A stretch of DNA of 8,784 nucleotides from Planctomycetota bacterium (GCA_017303565.1 JAFLCM010000080.1:1-8784), one strand, 5' to 3'. Positions 1 to 6,641 are shown, counted from the stretch's first letter. Notes: generated from the letters alone by a model not told the origin. Numbers and translations: made by a program.

Positions 1-1943
1 GCGTGCAGGTCAGCCCCGACGGGAAGAAGATCTCGTATCTCTCTTCCGTTGACGGCGTCATGAATGTCTGGGTCGCACCCATCGACAACCTCGACGCCGC
101 CCGGCCCGTCACCAAGGACACCGTCCGCGGCGTGCGCCAGTACTTCTGGGCCTACACCGGCTCGAACATCCTGTACCTCCAGGACTCCGGCGGCGACGAG
201 AACTGGAACGTCTTCTCCACCGACGTCAACAGCCTGAAGACCACCAACATCACGCCCCTCAAGGGCGTCGCCGCCCGCATCGAGGGCGTCAGCGAGAAGT
301 TCCCCACCGAGATCGTGGTGGGCCTGAACGACCGCGACCCGCGCCTGCACGACCTCTACCGCGTCAACGTCCAGACCGGCGACCGCAAACTGCTGGTCCA
401 GAACCCCGGCGAGATCAACGGCGACATCTGCGCCGGCATCGACATCGACGACGACTACCGCGTCCGCTTCGCCTACTCCACGCTCAAGGACGGCGCGGGC
501 GCCGCTTTCCGCGCCGACCTGCAGGCCGACGGCTCCTATAAGTGGACCCCGTACGACACCATCCCGATGGAGGACGTGCTGACCACCGGCGGCGTCGGCT
601 ACGACAAGACCGGCGAGTTCGCCTACACCCGCGACAGCCGCGGACGCGACACCGCCGCGCTCTTTTCCGTGAGGCTTGCCACGAAGGAGAAGACCCTCAT
701 CGCCGAGAACCCGAAGGCGGACGTCGGCGCGGTCTTCATGCACCCGACCGAGAAGACCGTGCAGGCCGTCTCCTTCAACCACACCCGCAGCGAGTGGAAG
801 GTCATCGACCCCGCGGTCAAGCCCGATTTCGACTATCTCCGCACCGTCGCGGACGGCGATTTCACCATCGGCAGCCGCTCGCTCGACGACCGCGTCTGGA
901 TCGTCGCGTACATCCTCGACAACGGCCCGGTGAAGTACTTCCGCTACGACCGCGAGCCCTCCAGCGCCAGCGCGGGCAAGGCCACTTTCCTCTTCACCAA
1001 CAACTCGAAGCTCGAGGGCCTGCCCCTCACCAAGATGCACCCGCGCGTCATCAAGAGCCGCGACGGGCTGGACCTGGTCTCGTACCTCTCGCTTCCCGTC
1101 GCCTCCGACCCCGACCTCGACGGCGTCCCCAACAAGCCCGTCCCGATGGTGCTCCTGGTCCACGGTGGCCCGTGGGCCCGTGACGCCTGGGGCTACAACG
1201 GCTCGCACCAGTGGCTCGCCAACCGCGGCTACGCGGTCCTGAGCGTCAACTTCCGCGCCTCCACCGGCTTCGGCAAGAACTTCATCAACGCCGGCAACGC
1301 CGAGTGGGCCGGCAAGATGCACGACGACCTCATCGACGCCGTCAACTGGGCCGTCGCCAACAAGGTCGCCGACAAGGACAAGGTCGCCATCATGGGCGGC
1401 TCGTACGGCGGGTACGCGGCGCTCACCGGTCTCACCTTCACCCCCGACGTCTTCGCCTGCGGTGTCAGCATCGTGGGCCCCTCCAACCTCGTCACGCTGC
1501 TCAACACGATCCCCCCCTACTGGGCCGCGGGCCTGAACCAGATGGTCCGCCAGATCGGCGGCGACCACCGCACCGAAGAGGGCCGCAAGTTCCTCGAGTC
1601 CCGCAGCCCGCTGACGAAGACCGCCGAGATCAAGCGCCCGCTGCTCATCGGCCAGGGCGCCAACGACCCCCGCGTCAAGCAGGCCGAGAGCGACCAGATC
1701 GTCAAGGCCATGCAGGACAAGAGCATCCCCGTCTCGTACGTCCTGTTCCCTGATGAGGGCCACGGCTTCGCCCGGCCCGAGAACCGCAAGGCGTTCAACG
1801 CCGTCGCGGAAGCGTTCCTCGCCAAGCACCTGGGCGGGGAGTACGAGCCGATCGGCGACGACTTCCAGAAGTCTTCGATCACCGCCCCCGCGGGCGTTGA
1901 GGGCGTCCCCGGGCTGGGCGACGCGCTCAGCACCAAGAAGTAA
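1..1943 (+). CDS. S9-family prolyl oligopeptidase-like serine peptidase (5' end outside window)
   Basis: Serine peptidase of the prolyl oligopeptidase family (S9, closest in style to acylaminoacyl-peptidase/DPP-like S9C members), expected to cleave short peptides. The frame is open to the left edge, and the first codons read as the middle of a propeller blade (VSPDGKKISYLS), so the GTG at 3 is an internal valine and the start is lost. Numbering from that GTG, residues 1 to about 355 form a beta-propeller with SPDG-, TRDSRGRD- and TEKTVQAV-type blades. About 370-620 is the alpha/beta-hydrolase domain. It has the HGGP oxyanion motif at His387, the nucleophile Ser467 in GGSYGGYAAL, Asp555 in GANDPRV and His587 in DEGHGF, so the catalytic triad is complete. 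A short tail of about 30 residues follows the fold. Any signal peptide would lie outside the window, so the location is unknown. The gene ends just before a strong terminator, so it is the last gene of its transcript. Family certain; substrate unknown. Confidence 0.93.
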   Translation, partial: VQVSPDGKKISYLSSVDGVMNVWVAPIDNLDAARPVTKDTVRGVRQYFWAYTGSNILYLQDSGGDENWNVFSTDVNSLKTTNITPLKGVAARIEGVSEKFPTEIVVGLNDRDPRLHDLYRVNVQTGDRKLLVQNPGEINGDICAGIDIDDDYRVRFAYSTLKDGAGAAFRADLQADGSYKWTPYDTIPMEDVLTTGGVGYDKTGEFAYTRDSRGRDTAALFSVRLATKEKTLIAENPKADVGAVFMHPTEKTVQAVSFNHTRSEWKVIDPAVKPDFDYLRTVADGDFTIGSRSLDDRVWIVAYILDNGPVKYFRYDREPSSASAGKATFLFTNNSKLEGLPLTKMHPRVIKSRDGLDLVSYLSLPVASDPDLDGVPNKPVPMVLLVHGGPWARDAWGYNGSHQWLANRGYAVLSVNFRASTGFGKNFINAGNAEWAGKMHDDLIDAVNWAVANKVADKDKVAIMGGSYGGYAALTGLTFTPDVFACGVSIVGPSNLVTLLNTIPPYWAAGLNQMVRQIGGDHRTEEGRKFLESRSPLTKTAEIKRPLLIGQGANDPRVKQAESDQIVKAMQDKSIPVSYVLFPDEGHGFARPENRKAFNAVAEAFLAKHLGGEYEPIGDDFQKSSITAPAGVEGVPGLGDALSTKK

Positions 1944-1971
1944 CGAACACTTCACATCGCTCCACCCACTC

Positions 1972-1996
1972 AAAGGCCCGCTCGCGGGCCTTTTTT
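1972..1996 (+). terminator. Rho-independent terminator after the S9 peptidase
   Basis: A perfect 9-bp stem AAAGGCCCG/CGGGCCTTT closes a CTCG tetraloop and runs into six T (1991-1996). It starts 29 nt after the peptidase stop codon. This is a textbook intrinsic terminator and separates the peptidase from the next gene. The A-rich left arm preceding the stem gives it little potential as a terminator for the opposite strand. Confidence 0.92.
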
Positions 1997-2018
1997 CGTG
2001 GGTTCGTCGGGAAGGGCC

Positions 2019-2046
2019 TTGAGTCGGCCCCGCCCGTCCGTACGAT
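2019..2046 (+). promoter_or_regulatory. Putative sigma70-type promoter for the dockerin protein gene
   Basis: TTGAGT (2019-2024, 4/6 match to the -35 consensus) and TACGAT (2041-2046, TANNNT type) are separated by 16 nt, just downstream of the terminator of the preceding gene. The predicted start of transcription near 2053 would leave a very short leader, with the Shine-Dalgarno sequence almost at the 5' end. Prediction from sequence only. Confidence 0.5.
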
Positions 2047-2053
2047 GTTCTCC

Positions 2054-2058
2054 GGAGG
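2054..2058 (+). promoter_or_regulatory. Ribosome binding site that fixes the start at 2066
   Basis: GGAGG lies 7 nt before the ATG at 2066. The in-frame ATG at 2045 lies upstream of this site and inside the predicted -10 region, so it is rejected as the start. Confidence 0.8.
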
Positions 2059-2065
2059 CCCGCCA

Positions 2066-2923
2066 ATGACAAACCGTGCTGTGTTCGCGTGCGTGGTCGC
2101 GTCCGTGCTGATGAGCGGCGTTCGGTCCGCCGATGCGGGCGCGGTCTTCGTCGAGACTTTCGACATCCAGAACGAATGGTCGAACGCGTCCAACCCGACC
2201 GGGCGCTGGTCGTACCTCGAAGGGAGCAACCCCCTGCCGCCCGTCGCGTGGTGGCAGAGTTCTCTCGGCGGTTGGAGCGCCGCTCAGCCCGGGTGGGCGC
2301 GCTCGGAGAACGGAAACAACCGCCTGCCTTTCTGGTTCAAGAGCAACGGCACCGAGACCTTCCCGCGCGATTTCATCGCCGGCGACGTCGTGCTCCACAC
2401 CACCGACTCAAGCAACGGCGTCGGGCAGGGGCTGGGCGCGGTCGAGTGGCGTGCCCCGTTCCGCGGCGTCGTCAACGTCCAGGGCGCCGTCTGGATGGGC
2501 CGCGACATCGGGCGCTCCAACGCCTGGCGCCTCTACGTCAACGGCAACCTCGTGCGCTCCGGCAGCATCGCCTCCGGCGATCCGTATTCGCGCGCCAACC
2601 CGTTCCGGCTGGTCGACGGCGCCGGGCCCGGCGGCCTCACGAACCTCCCGATCGGCTGCGGCGGCACGGTCCGCCTGGAGTTCGAGCGCACTTCGTCCGC
2701 GGGCGACTTCGTCGGCGTGAGCCTCTCGGGCGAGTGGGGGTCGGTCATCTGCGAGGGCGATATCAACGCCGACGGCATCGTCAACACCGCCGACCTGGTG
2801 GCGTTCCTCGCCGAGTTCGGCCAGACGGGCGGCGGGCTGTGCGCCGATTTCAACAACGATTCCCAGGTGAACACCTCGGACCTGGCCGCGTTCCTCGGAC
2901 GGTTCGGCTCGACCTGCCCGTGA
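2066..2923 (+). CDS. Secreted protein with C-terminal dockerin-like module, function unknown
   Basis: A 285-residue exported protein. Residues 1-24 form a signal peptide: Arg4, a hydrophobic core at 5-19, and likely cleavage after ADA (22-24). Residues 25-228 are a Trp/Gly/Asn-rich, beta-looking domain that I do not recognise; it resembles carbohydrate-binding or lectin-like jelly-roll domains in composition only. After Cys229, residues 232-284 form a two-repeat dockerin-type module. Repeat 1 has D232, N234, D236, G237, N240, D243. Repeat 2 has D261, N263, D265, N269, D272. Each repeat is followed by a LxxFLxxFG helix. All expected EF-hand-like calcium ligands are present, and Cys229, Cys259 and Cys284 may form a disulphide. 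Such modules are common at the C-termini of planctomycete secreted proteins without a classical cellulosome, where their partner is unclear. The gene appears monocistronic. Its stop is 13 bp from the convergent lspA stop, with no terminator between. Confidence 0.87.
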   Translation: MTNRAVFACVVASVLMSGVRSADAGAVFVETFDIQNEWSNASNPTGRWSYLEGSNPLPPVAWWQSSLGGWSAAQPGWARSENGNNRLPFWFKSNGTETFPRDFIAGDVVLHTTDSSNGVGQGLGAVEWRAPFRGVVNVQGAVWMGRDIGRSNAWRLYVNGNLVRSGSIASGDPYSRANPFRLVDGAGPGGLTNLPIGCGGTVRLEFERTSSAGDFVGVSLSGEWGSVICEGDINADGIVNTADLVAFLAEFGQTGGGLCADFNNDSQVNTSDLAAFLGRFGSTCP

Positions 2924-2936
2924 TACCCGGAACCGG

Positions 2937-3641
2937 TCACGCCGACGGCTTCGGGTGCCCGGTCCGCCACAGTTTGATCATCAAGACCGCGATGCCGATC
3001 AGCAGGATCGCGTCGGCGACGTTGGAGATGTAGGGCCACACTTCGTTCGACCCGTGGGGCCAGGTGATGCCGAAGGGCAGTTTCACGCCCGGCAAGGGGT
3101 GGATGAAGTCGCGGACGCACCCGTAGACCAGGCGGTCGTACAGGTTGCCGATCCCGCCCGAGACGATCATCCCCACCGCGGCGTGGGCAAGGTGATCGCG
3201 CCGCTCGGTCCAGCGCGTCATCAGCACCACCGCGAAACCGAGAGCCACCAGCGTGAACCCGATGAAGAACCAGCGCTTGCCCTGGCCCGCGCCGAACACC
3301 GCGCCGGCGTTGAGAACCAGTTGAAAGTCCAGCACGTTCGGGATGACCGTCACGGGCTTGTGATCGGGCACCAGCACCATGATCTCGCCGGGGGCCTCGC
3401 GGAGCAGGTGCAGCACCTGCTCGCGCATGGGGCGGAACGGCGCGTCGGCGATGAAGCGGAACGCCAGTTCTTTGCTGCCGAGGTCGGCGACGAGGCCGAG
3501 CAGCACGGTCACGAGGAACACCCACCACATCCGCTGGGTAGCGCGACGGAGCGCACCCGGGTCGGAGCCACGGGAGCCGGCGGCGGGCGTCGGCGGGGCG
3601 GGGTGGGCCTGTGGCGCCGGGTTCTCGGGTGACTGGCTCAC
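2937..3641 (-). CDS. lspA: Lipoprotein signal peptidase (signal peptidase II)
   Basis: Inner-membrane aspartyl protease that removes the signal peptide of prolipoproteins N-terminal to the lipidated Cys. The 234-residue protein has four membrane segments, at about 39-56, 122-141, 150-165 and 203-224. Family motifs are DLGSK at Asp53, NAGAVFG at Asn111, GGIGNLYDR with catalytic Asp169, and SNVADAI with catalytic Asp210. It is longer than typical LspA (about 160-170 residues). There is a 37-residue Pro/Ala-rich cytoplasmic N-terminus, and extra sequence between TM1 and NAGAVF and between the two catalytic Asp residues. The GTG start at 3641 lies 7 nt after the stop of the DksA/TraR-like gene and has only a weak GAG upstream, suggesting translational coupling. 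The ATG of Met38 (3528-3530), right before TM1, is an alternative start that would remove the Pro-rich tail. Pairing of a DksA/TraR-type gene with lspA recurs in several bacterial phyla (from memory). The lipoprotein gene at 7736 would encode one of its substrates. Confidence 0.95.
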   Translation of the reverse strand: MSQSPENPAPQAHPAPPTPAAGSRGSDPGALRRATQRMWWVFLVTVLLGLVADLGSKELAFRFIADAPFRPMREQVLHLLREAPGEIMVLVPDHKPVTVIPNVLDFQLVLNAGAVFGAGQGKRWFFIGFTLVALGFAVVLMTRWTERRDHLAHAAVGMIVSGGIGNLYDRLVYGCVRDFIHPLPGVKLPFGITWPHGSNEVWPYISNVADAILLIGIAVLMIKLWRTGHPKPSA

Positions 3642-3648
3642 GGTCGTC

Positions 3649-4614
3649 TCAGCGCATCAGGGACATGCGCTCCTTGTGGCGCGCGCCCTCGATGCAGTAC
3701 CGCGTCCAGGGCTCGGCCTGCAGGCGTGCGACCTCGATCGGCTTGCCGAGGATGTCGCAGATGCCGTAGGTGCTGTCCTCGATCCGACGCAGCGCCGCGT
3801 CGATGTCGCGCAGCACGCCCCGCTTCGACGCCGCGATGTTCAGCGTCATCGTCTGGTCGAACGTGTCGGTGCCCTGGTCGGCCATGTGCTGCGGCAGGTT
3901 CGACAGCGAGCCCGAGCCGCCGGTGAGCGCCTCGGCCTCCATCGACTGCACGTCGCCCACCAGTTCCGCCCGCTTGGCCAGCAGGATCTCGCGGAACTCC
4001 TTCAGTTGCGCCTTGTTCAAGGGCGTCTTGGTGAGCGGCTTGGCGGCCATCTCCTCCTCGAGCGTCGGCAACTTCTGGTGCTTGAGATTGCCCAGGCCCG
4101 CGGCGGCGAAGAGTTTGGCGGCGGCGGCCTTGCCGTCGGAGAAGTCGTTCTGGAACGGGGTCTTGAACCGCGTCTTGTCGCCGGGGGCGGCGGGCGCCGG
4201 CGCCGGGGCCGAACTCCCGCCCTTGCTCTTGGGCAACAGCGCCGCCGGGATGTTCTTCGGCGGCGGCGGGGCCGGCTTCTTCATCATCGGCTTGCCCGTC
4301 GGCTTGATCGTGATCCCGGGCGACTTGGCGCCGCCCGCCGCTGGGGCGCCGGGCTTTGGCGCCGGCTTCACTTCCACCTTTTTGACCTCGACCTTCTTCA
4401 CCTCGATCTTCTTGGGATCGGGCTTCTTGGCCTCGGGCTCGGGGACTTTCTTGGGCGCGACCTTTTCGACCGCTTTAGGCGCGGGCTTGGGCGCCGGTTT
4501 GGCGTCTTTCTTCGGCGCGGGCGCTTTCACGGGCGCCTTGGGCTTCTCAGCCTTCGCGGGCGCTTTCTTGGCGGGGGCTTTCTTCGCGGCGGGCTTGGCA
4601 GCAGACTTGGCCAG
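3649..4614 (-). CDS. DksA/TraR-family protein with Lys/Ala/Pro-rich N-terminal tail and degenerate zinc finger
   Basis: DksA/TraR proteins insert a coiled coil into the RNA polymerase secondary channel to modulate initiation. Numbered from the CTG start at 4614 (321 residues), residues 1 to about 150 are a low-complexity tail rich in Lys, Ala and Pro, with KAPAKKAPAK and IEVKKVEVKKVEVK runs, like histone H1 tails. About 196-275 is the helical hairpin region (KEFREILLAKRAEL, then ADQGTDTFDQ at the tip). About 283-315 is the C4 finger motif YGICDILGKPIEVARLQAEP. Only Cys286 and Cys307 remain of the four ligands; the second is Leu289 and the fourth Gly310, with His313 nearby. Start: AGGAG sits 8 nt before CTG, giving MAKSAAKP, a typical beginning for such tails. 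The in-frame GTG at 4689 would add 25 Arg/Pro-rich residues and has a poorer site. It heads an operon with lspA. Family sure; activity and start less so. Confidence 0.87.
   Translation of the reverse strand: MAKSAAKPAAKKAPAKKAPAKAEKPKAPVKAPAPKKDAKPAPKPAPKAVEKVAPKKVPEPEAKKPDPKKIEVKKVEVKKVEVKPAPKPGAPAAGGAKSPGITIKPTGKPMMKKPAPPPPKNIPAALLPKSKGGSSAPAPAPAAPGDKTRFKTPFQNDFSDGKAAAAKLFAAAGLGNLKHQKLPTLEEEMAAKPLTKTPLNKAQLKEFREILLAKRAELVGDVQSMEAEALTGGSGSLSNLPQHMADQGTDTFDQTMTLNIAASKRGVLRDIDAALRRIEDSTYGICDILGKPIEVARLQAEPWTRYCIEGARHKERMSLMR
4369..4407 (-). repeat. Short tandem repeat inside the basic tail coding (I/V)EVKK units
   Basis: Thirteen codons encode three imperfect units of the form (I/V)EVKK (I-E-V-K-K, V-E-V-K-K, V-E-V). 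The bases also repeat with a period near 12 nt (GAGGTGAAGAAG-like units), although wobble positions differ. This points to growth of the low-complexity tail by local duplication. Length variation between related strains would be expected here. Confidence 0.65.
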
Positions 4615-4622
4615 GATCCACT

Positions 4623-4627
4623 CTCCT
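4623..4627 (-). promoter_or_regulatory. Ribosome binding site supporting a CTG start for the DksA/TraR-like gene
   Basis: Read on the minus strand, AGAGGAGAG (4629-4621) contains AGGAG 8 nt before the CTG at 4614-4612. No in-frame ATG, GTG or TTG lies at a suitable distance. The alternative GTG at 4621-4619 overlaps the site and is out of frame. An ATC at 4617 is also close but less well spaced. Confidence 0.6.
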
Positions 4628-4707
4628 CTGCCGATGGGTCGCGGAACGCGCCGGACGCGGCCCGGCGGGCGCTCTGCGGCGACAACCACGAACGGTCCCG
4701 CGAGGCT

Positions 4708-4725
4708 CCCGAACCCGGGTTCGGG
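4708..4725. repeat. 18-bp perfect palindrome in the leader of the DksA/TraR-like gene
   Basis: CCCGAACCCGGGTTCGGG is identical to its own reverse complement over 18 bp. It lies 28-45 bp downstream of the predicted -10 box and about 94 bp before the CTG start. If translation instead starts at the GTG at 4689, the palindrome would be immediately upstream of that start. It could be an operator for a dimeric regulator or a leader hairpin; no run of T follows on either strand, so it is not an intrinsic terminator. Confidence 0.6.
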
Positions 4726-4752
4726 CAGCCCCCCGGCGGGACGGGGGGCGGA

Positions 4753-4781
4753 AGAGTAGTGATATCCGGACCCTGCGTCAA
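4753..4781 (-). promoter_or_regulatory. Putative sigma70-type promoter for the DksA/TraR-like gene and lspA
   Basis: On the minus strand, TTGACG (4781-4776, 5/6 match) and TACTCT (4758-4753, TANNNT) are separated by 17 nt. Transcription would start near 4746, giving a leader of about 130 nt to the CTG start. The promoter sits in the short gap after fabF, only 32 bp beyond the fabF stop, so fabF read-through could also feed this operon. Prediction from sequence only. Confidence 0.5.
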
Positions 4782-4813
4782 TCAGCCCACCGGGGGGAGG
4801 GGGGCGGGCGGCG

Positions 4814-6100
4814 TCAGCCCTCGAACCGACCGAGGACCAGCGAGACGTTGTGCCCGCCGAACCCGAATGTGTTGTTCAGGCAGACTTTCACCTGGGCGTC
4901 CCGGGCGGTGTTCGGCACCAGGTCGATGTCGAAGGTGGGGTCGGGGTTGTGCAGGTTGATGGTGGGCGCGACCACGCCGTGGCGGAGAGCGCCCATGCAG
5001 GCGACCATCTCGACGCCGCCGGACGCGCCCAGGCAGTGCCCGATCATGCTCTTGGTGCTGCTCATGAGCAGGCGACCGCCGGCGCTCTTGCGGGCGTGGT
5101 TCCCAAAGAGGTTAAGGACGGCGTTCACCTCCGCGGCGTCGCCGAGGGGGGTGCTGGTGCCGTGGGCGTTGATGTAGTTCACCTGTTCGGGGGAAAGCCC
5201 GGCGTCGCGGAGGGCCCAGCGCATGGCCCGCTGAGCGCCGCGCCCCTGCTCATCGGGGGCGGTGATGTGGCTGGCGTCGGAGGAAGCGCCGTAGCCCAGG
5301 ACTTCGCACAGGATGTCCGCGCCGCGTTTCTTGGCGTGTGAGAGCGTTTCCATGACGACGACGGCCGCGCCCTCGGAGAGAACGAAGCCGTCGCGGTCCT
5401 TGTCGAACGGGCGCGAGGCACGCTGGGGGTCGTCGTTGCGGGTGGAAAGAGCCCGCATGACCATGAACGCGCCCAGGCACAGGGGGCTGACGGCACCCTC
5501 GCTGCCGCCGGCGAGCATCACGTCGGCCTCGCCACGCTGCATGATGCGGAAGGCGTCGCCGATGGAGTGGCCGCTGGAGGCGCAGGCGGTGGTGTGCGAC
5601 CCGCTGGGGCCTTGGAGGCCGTAGCGGATGGAGAGGTCCCCGGCCACGGCGTTGGCCATCAGTTTGGGGACGGTGAACGGGTTCAAACGGTCCGGGCCGC
5701 GCTCGGCGAGGACGTAGACGCCCGCCTCGATGGTCTGGATCCCGCCGACGCCCGAGCCGACGACCAGGCCGCAGCGTTCGGGGTCTTCCTTTGACAGGTC
5801 GATGCCCGAGTTCTTGACGGCCTGGATCCCGGCGGAGATGCCCAGCACCGCGAAGCGGTCGAGGCGGCGGACGTCGCGCTTGTCGATGTACGTGGCCTCG
5901 TCCCAGTTCTTGACCTGACCGGCGATGGTGACAGACCAGTGGTCCGGGCCCCACTTGGCGAAGGCGTCGCCGGTGACGGTGGCGATGCCCGATTGCCCGC
6001 GGACCATGGCGTCCCAGGAGGAAGCGGCGTCGTGCCCGACGGGGCAGATGCAGCCGACGCCTGTGATGACGACGCGTTCGCCTCGGGAGCCCTGGGTCAT
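4814..6100 (-). CDS. fabF: 3-oxoacyl-[acyl-carrier-protein] synthase II (KAS II)
   Basis: Elongating condensing enzyme of type II fatty acid synthesis. It takes an acyl chain from acyl-ACP onto its active Cys and condenses it with malonyl-ACP, releasing CO2; it acts as a cytosolic homodimer. The 428 residues are slightly more than the usual 410-415, owing to a longer segment near residues 45-60. The N-terminal thiolase-like half begins RVVITGVGCICPVG. The catalytic triad is Cys173 (TTACASSGHS), His313 (NAHGTSTPLGD) and His355 (SMIGHCLGASG). The C-terminal gate loop NNTFGFGGHN is at 409-418. The ATG at 6100 gives the expected start; only a weak GAG lies 7 nt upstream. The gene follows acpP on the same strand after a 201-bp gap, the classic acpP-fabF order. 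FabB-like or polyketide KS roles are less likely given the context. No intrinsic terminator is visible downstream, only a C-rich stretch on the coding strand. Confidence 0.96.
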   Translation of the reverse strand: MTQGSRGERVVITGVGCICPVGHDAASSWDAMVRGQSGIATVTGDAFAKWGPDHWSVTIAGQVKNWDEATYIDKRDVRRLDRFAVLGISAGIQAVKNSGIDLSKEDPERCGLVVGSGVGGIQTIEAGVYVLAERGPDRLNPFTVPKLMANAVAGDLSIRYGLQGPSGSHTTACASSGHSIGDAFRIMQRGEADVMLAGGSEGAVSPLCLGAFMVMRALSTRNDDPQRASRPFDKDRDGFVLSEGAAVVVMETLSHAKKRGADILCEVLGYGASSDASHITAPDEQGRGAQRAMRWALRDAGLSPEQVNYINAHGTSTPLGDAAEVNAVLNLFGNHARKSAGGRLLMSSTKSMIGHCLGASGGVEMVACMGALRHGVVAPTINLHNPDPTFDIDLVPNTARDAQVKVCLNNTFGFGGHNVSLVLGRFEG

Positions 6101-6301
6101 GCGGAGTCTCGGTTTCCTTCGGTGCGAGAGGGAGAGCGGGCCCGCGGCGGTGCCGGGTCCGGGCTGGATGGTAAGCCCGTCACCGGTTGGGGGCGAGCGA
6201 CAGCCGAAGGCACCGGGGCGTGCCCTGCGCGATGTTCATGGATGGGTTGGAACGCGCGACCGCCCGTGGGCGATGGCTTACCGGGGGCGTCAGGCCGAGC
6301 C
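6101..6301 (-). other. acpP-fabF intergenic spacer
   Basis: This 201-bp spacer is long for two genes usually co-transcribed. A small GC hairpin lies about 30 nt after the acpP stop (CGCCCGTGGGCG, 6261-6272), and another 6-bp stem (CGGGCT/AGCCCG, 6160-6179) lies nearer fabF; neither is followed by T. I found no good -35/-10 pair and no small ORF with a ribosome binding site. The spacer may lower fabF expression relative to the abundant carrier protein by mRNA folding or processing. That is inference. Confidence 0.4.
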
Positions 6302-6547
6302 TCAGGCGGCCTTGGCCTTGACGATGAAGTCGATGGCCTCGCCGACGGTCTTGATCTTCTCGGCCTCGTCGTCGGGGATGGAGGTCTCGAAGCGGTCCTC
6401 GAACTCCATGACGAGCTCGACGGTGTCGAGGCTGTCGGCGTTCAGGTCGTTCACGAACGAGGTGTTGCGGTTGATGGTGCCCTTCTCGACGCCGAGTTGC
6501 TCGGCCACGATATCGATCACCTTCGCTTCGACTTCCGCTGGGCTCAC
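6302..6547 (-). CDS. acpP: Acyl carrier protein
   Basis: Small acidic carrier of growing acyl chains. The 81-residue, four-helix protein has the DSL motif at 38-40 (LNADSLDTVELVMEFED), with Ser39 as the site of 4'-phosphopantetheine attachment. Helix II after it carries the acidic recognition face (Asp41, Glu44, Glu49, Glu50, Asp51). Length and sequence fit a canonical fatty-acid-synthesis ACP, and the neighbours fabF, fabD and fabG confirm the pathway. The start is GTG at 6547, supported by AGGAG (6559-6555) 7 nt upstream; no ATG would give a full helix I. It is the first gene after a recognisable promoter, consistent with the high expression ACP needs. The tail VKAKAA is a normal end. Confidence 0.97.
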   Translation of the reverse strand: MSPAEVEAKVIDIVAEQLGVEKGTINRNTSFVNDLNADSLDTVELVMEFEDRFETSIPDDEAEKIKTVGEAIDFIVKAKAA

Positions 6548-6554
6548 GATGAAT

Positions 6555-6559
6555 CTCCT
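6555..6559 (-). promoter_or_regulatory. Ribosome binding site supporting the GTG start of acpP
   Basis: On the minus strand AGGAG lies 7 nt before the GTG at 6547-6545. It fixes a non-ATG start for a gene that is normally highly expressed. Confidence 0.8.
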
Positions 6560-6641
6560 GTCGCAGTGGTTGTGTCTGGAAACGGTCGCTCGGAGGCCGC
6601 GATAGAGAAATCCGCTCGGATCGGCCCGCCTACAGGGGGAG

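Noticed and set aside
2045..2065. Upstream ATG start for the dockerin protein
   Set aside because: It lies before the GGAGG ribosome binding site and inside the predicted -10 box; the ATG at 2066 gives a clean signal peptide.
4728..4749. Hairpin GCCCCCC / GGGGGGC near the start of the DksA/TraR-like transcript
   Set aside because: Homopolymer arms in a C/G-rich spacer; it overlaps the predicted transcription start, so it would not form fully in the mRNA.
3379..4959. A 526-codon open frame on the plus strand opposite lspA and the DksA/TraR-like gene
   Set aside because: It is antisense to two well-supported genes; its composition (Arg/Gly/Leu-rich) is what a GC-rich gene gives in the wrong frame, with no domain and no ribosome binding site.
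6170..6282. Inverted repeat GGTAAGCC / GGCTTACC with arms 97 bp apart in the acpP-fabF gap
   Set aside because: Eight-bp arms at this distance are expected by chance fairly often in a 200-bp GC-rich stretch; no supporting context.
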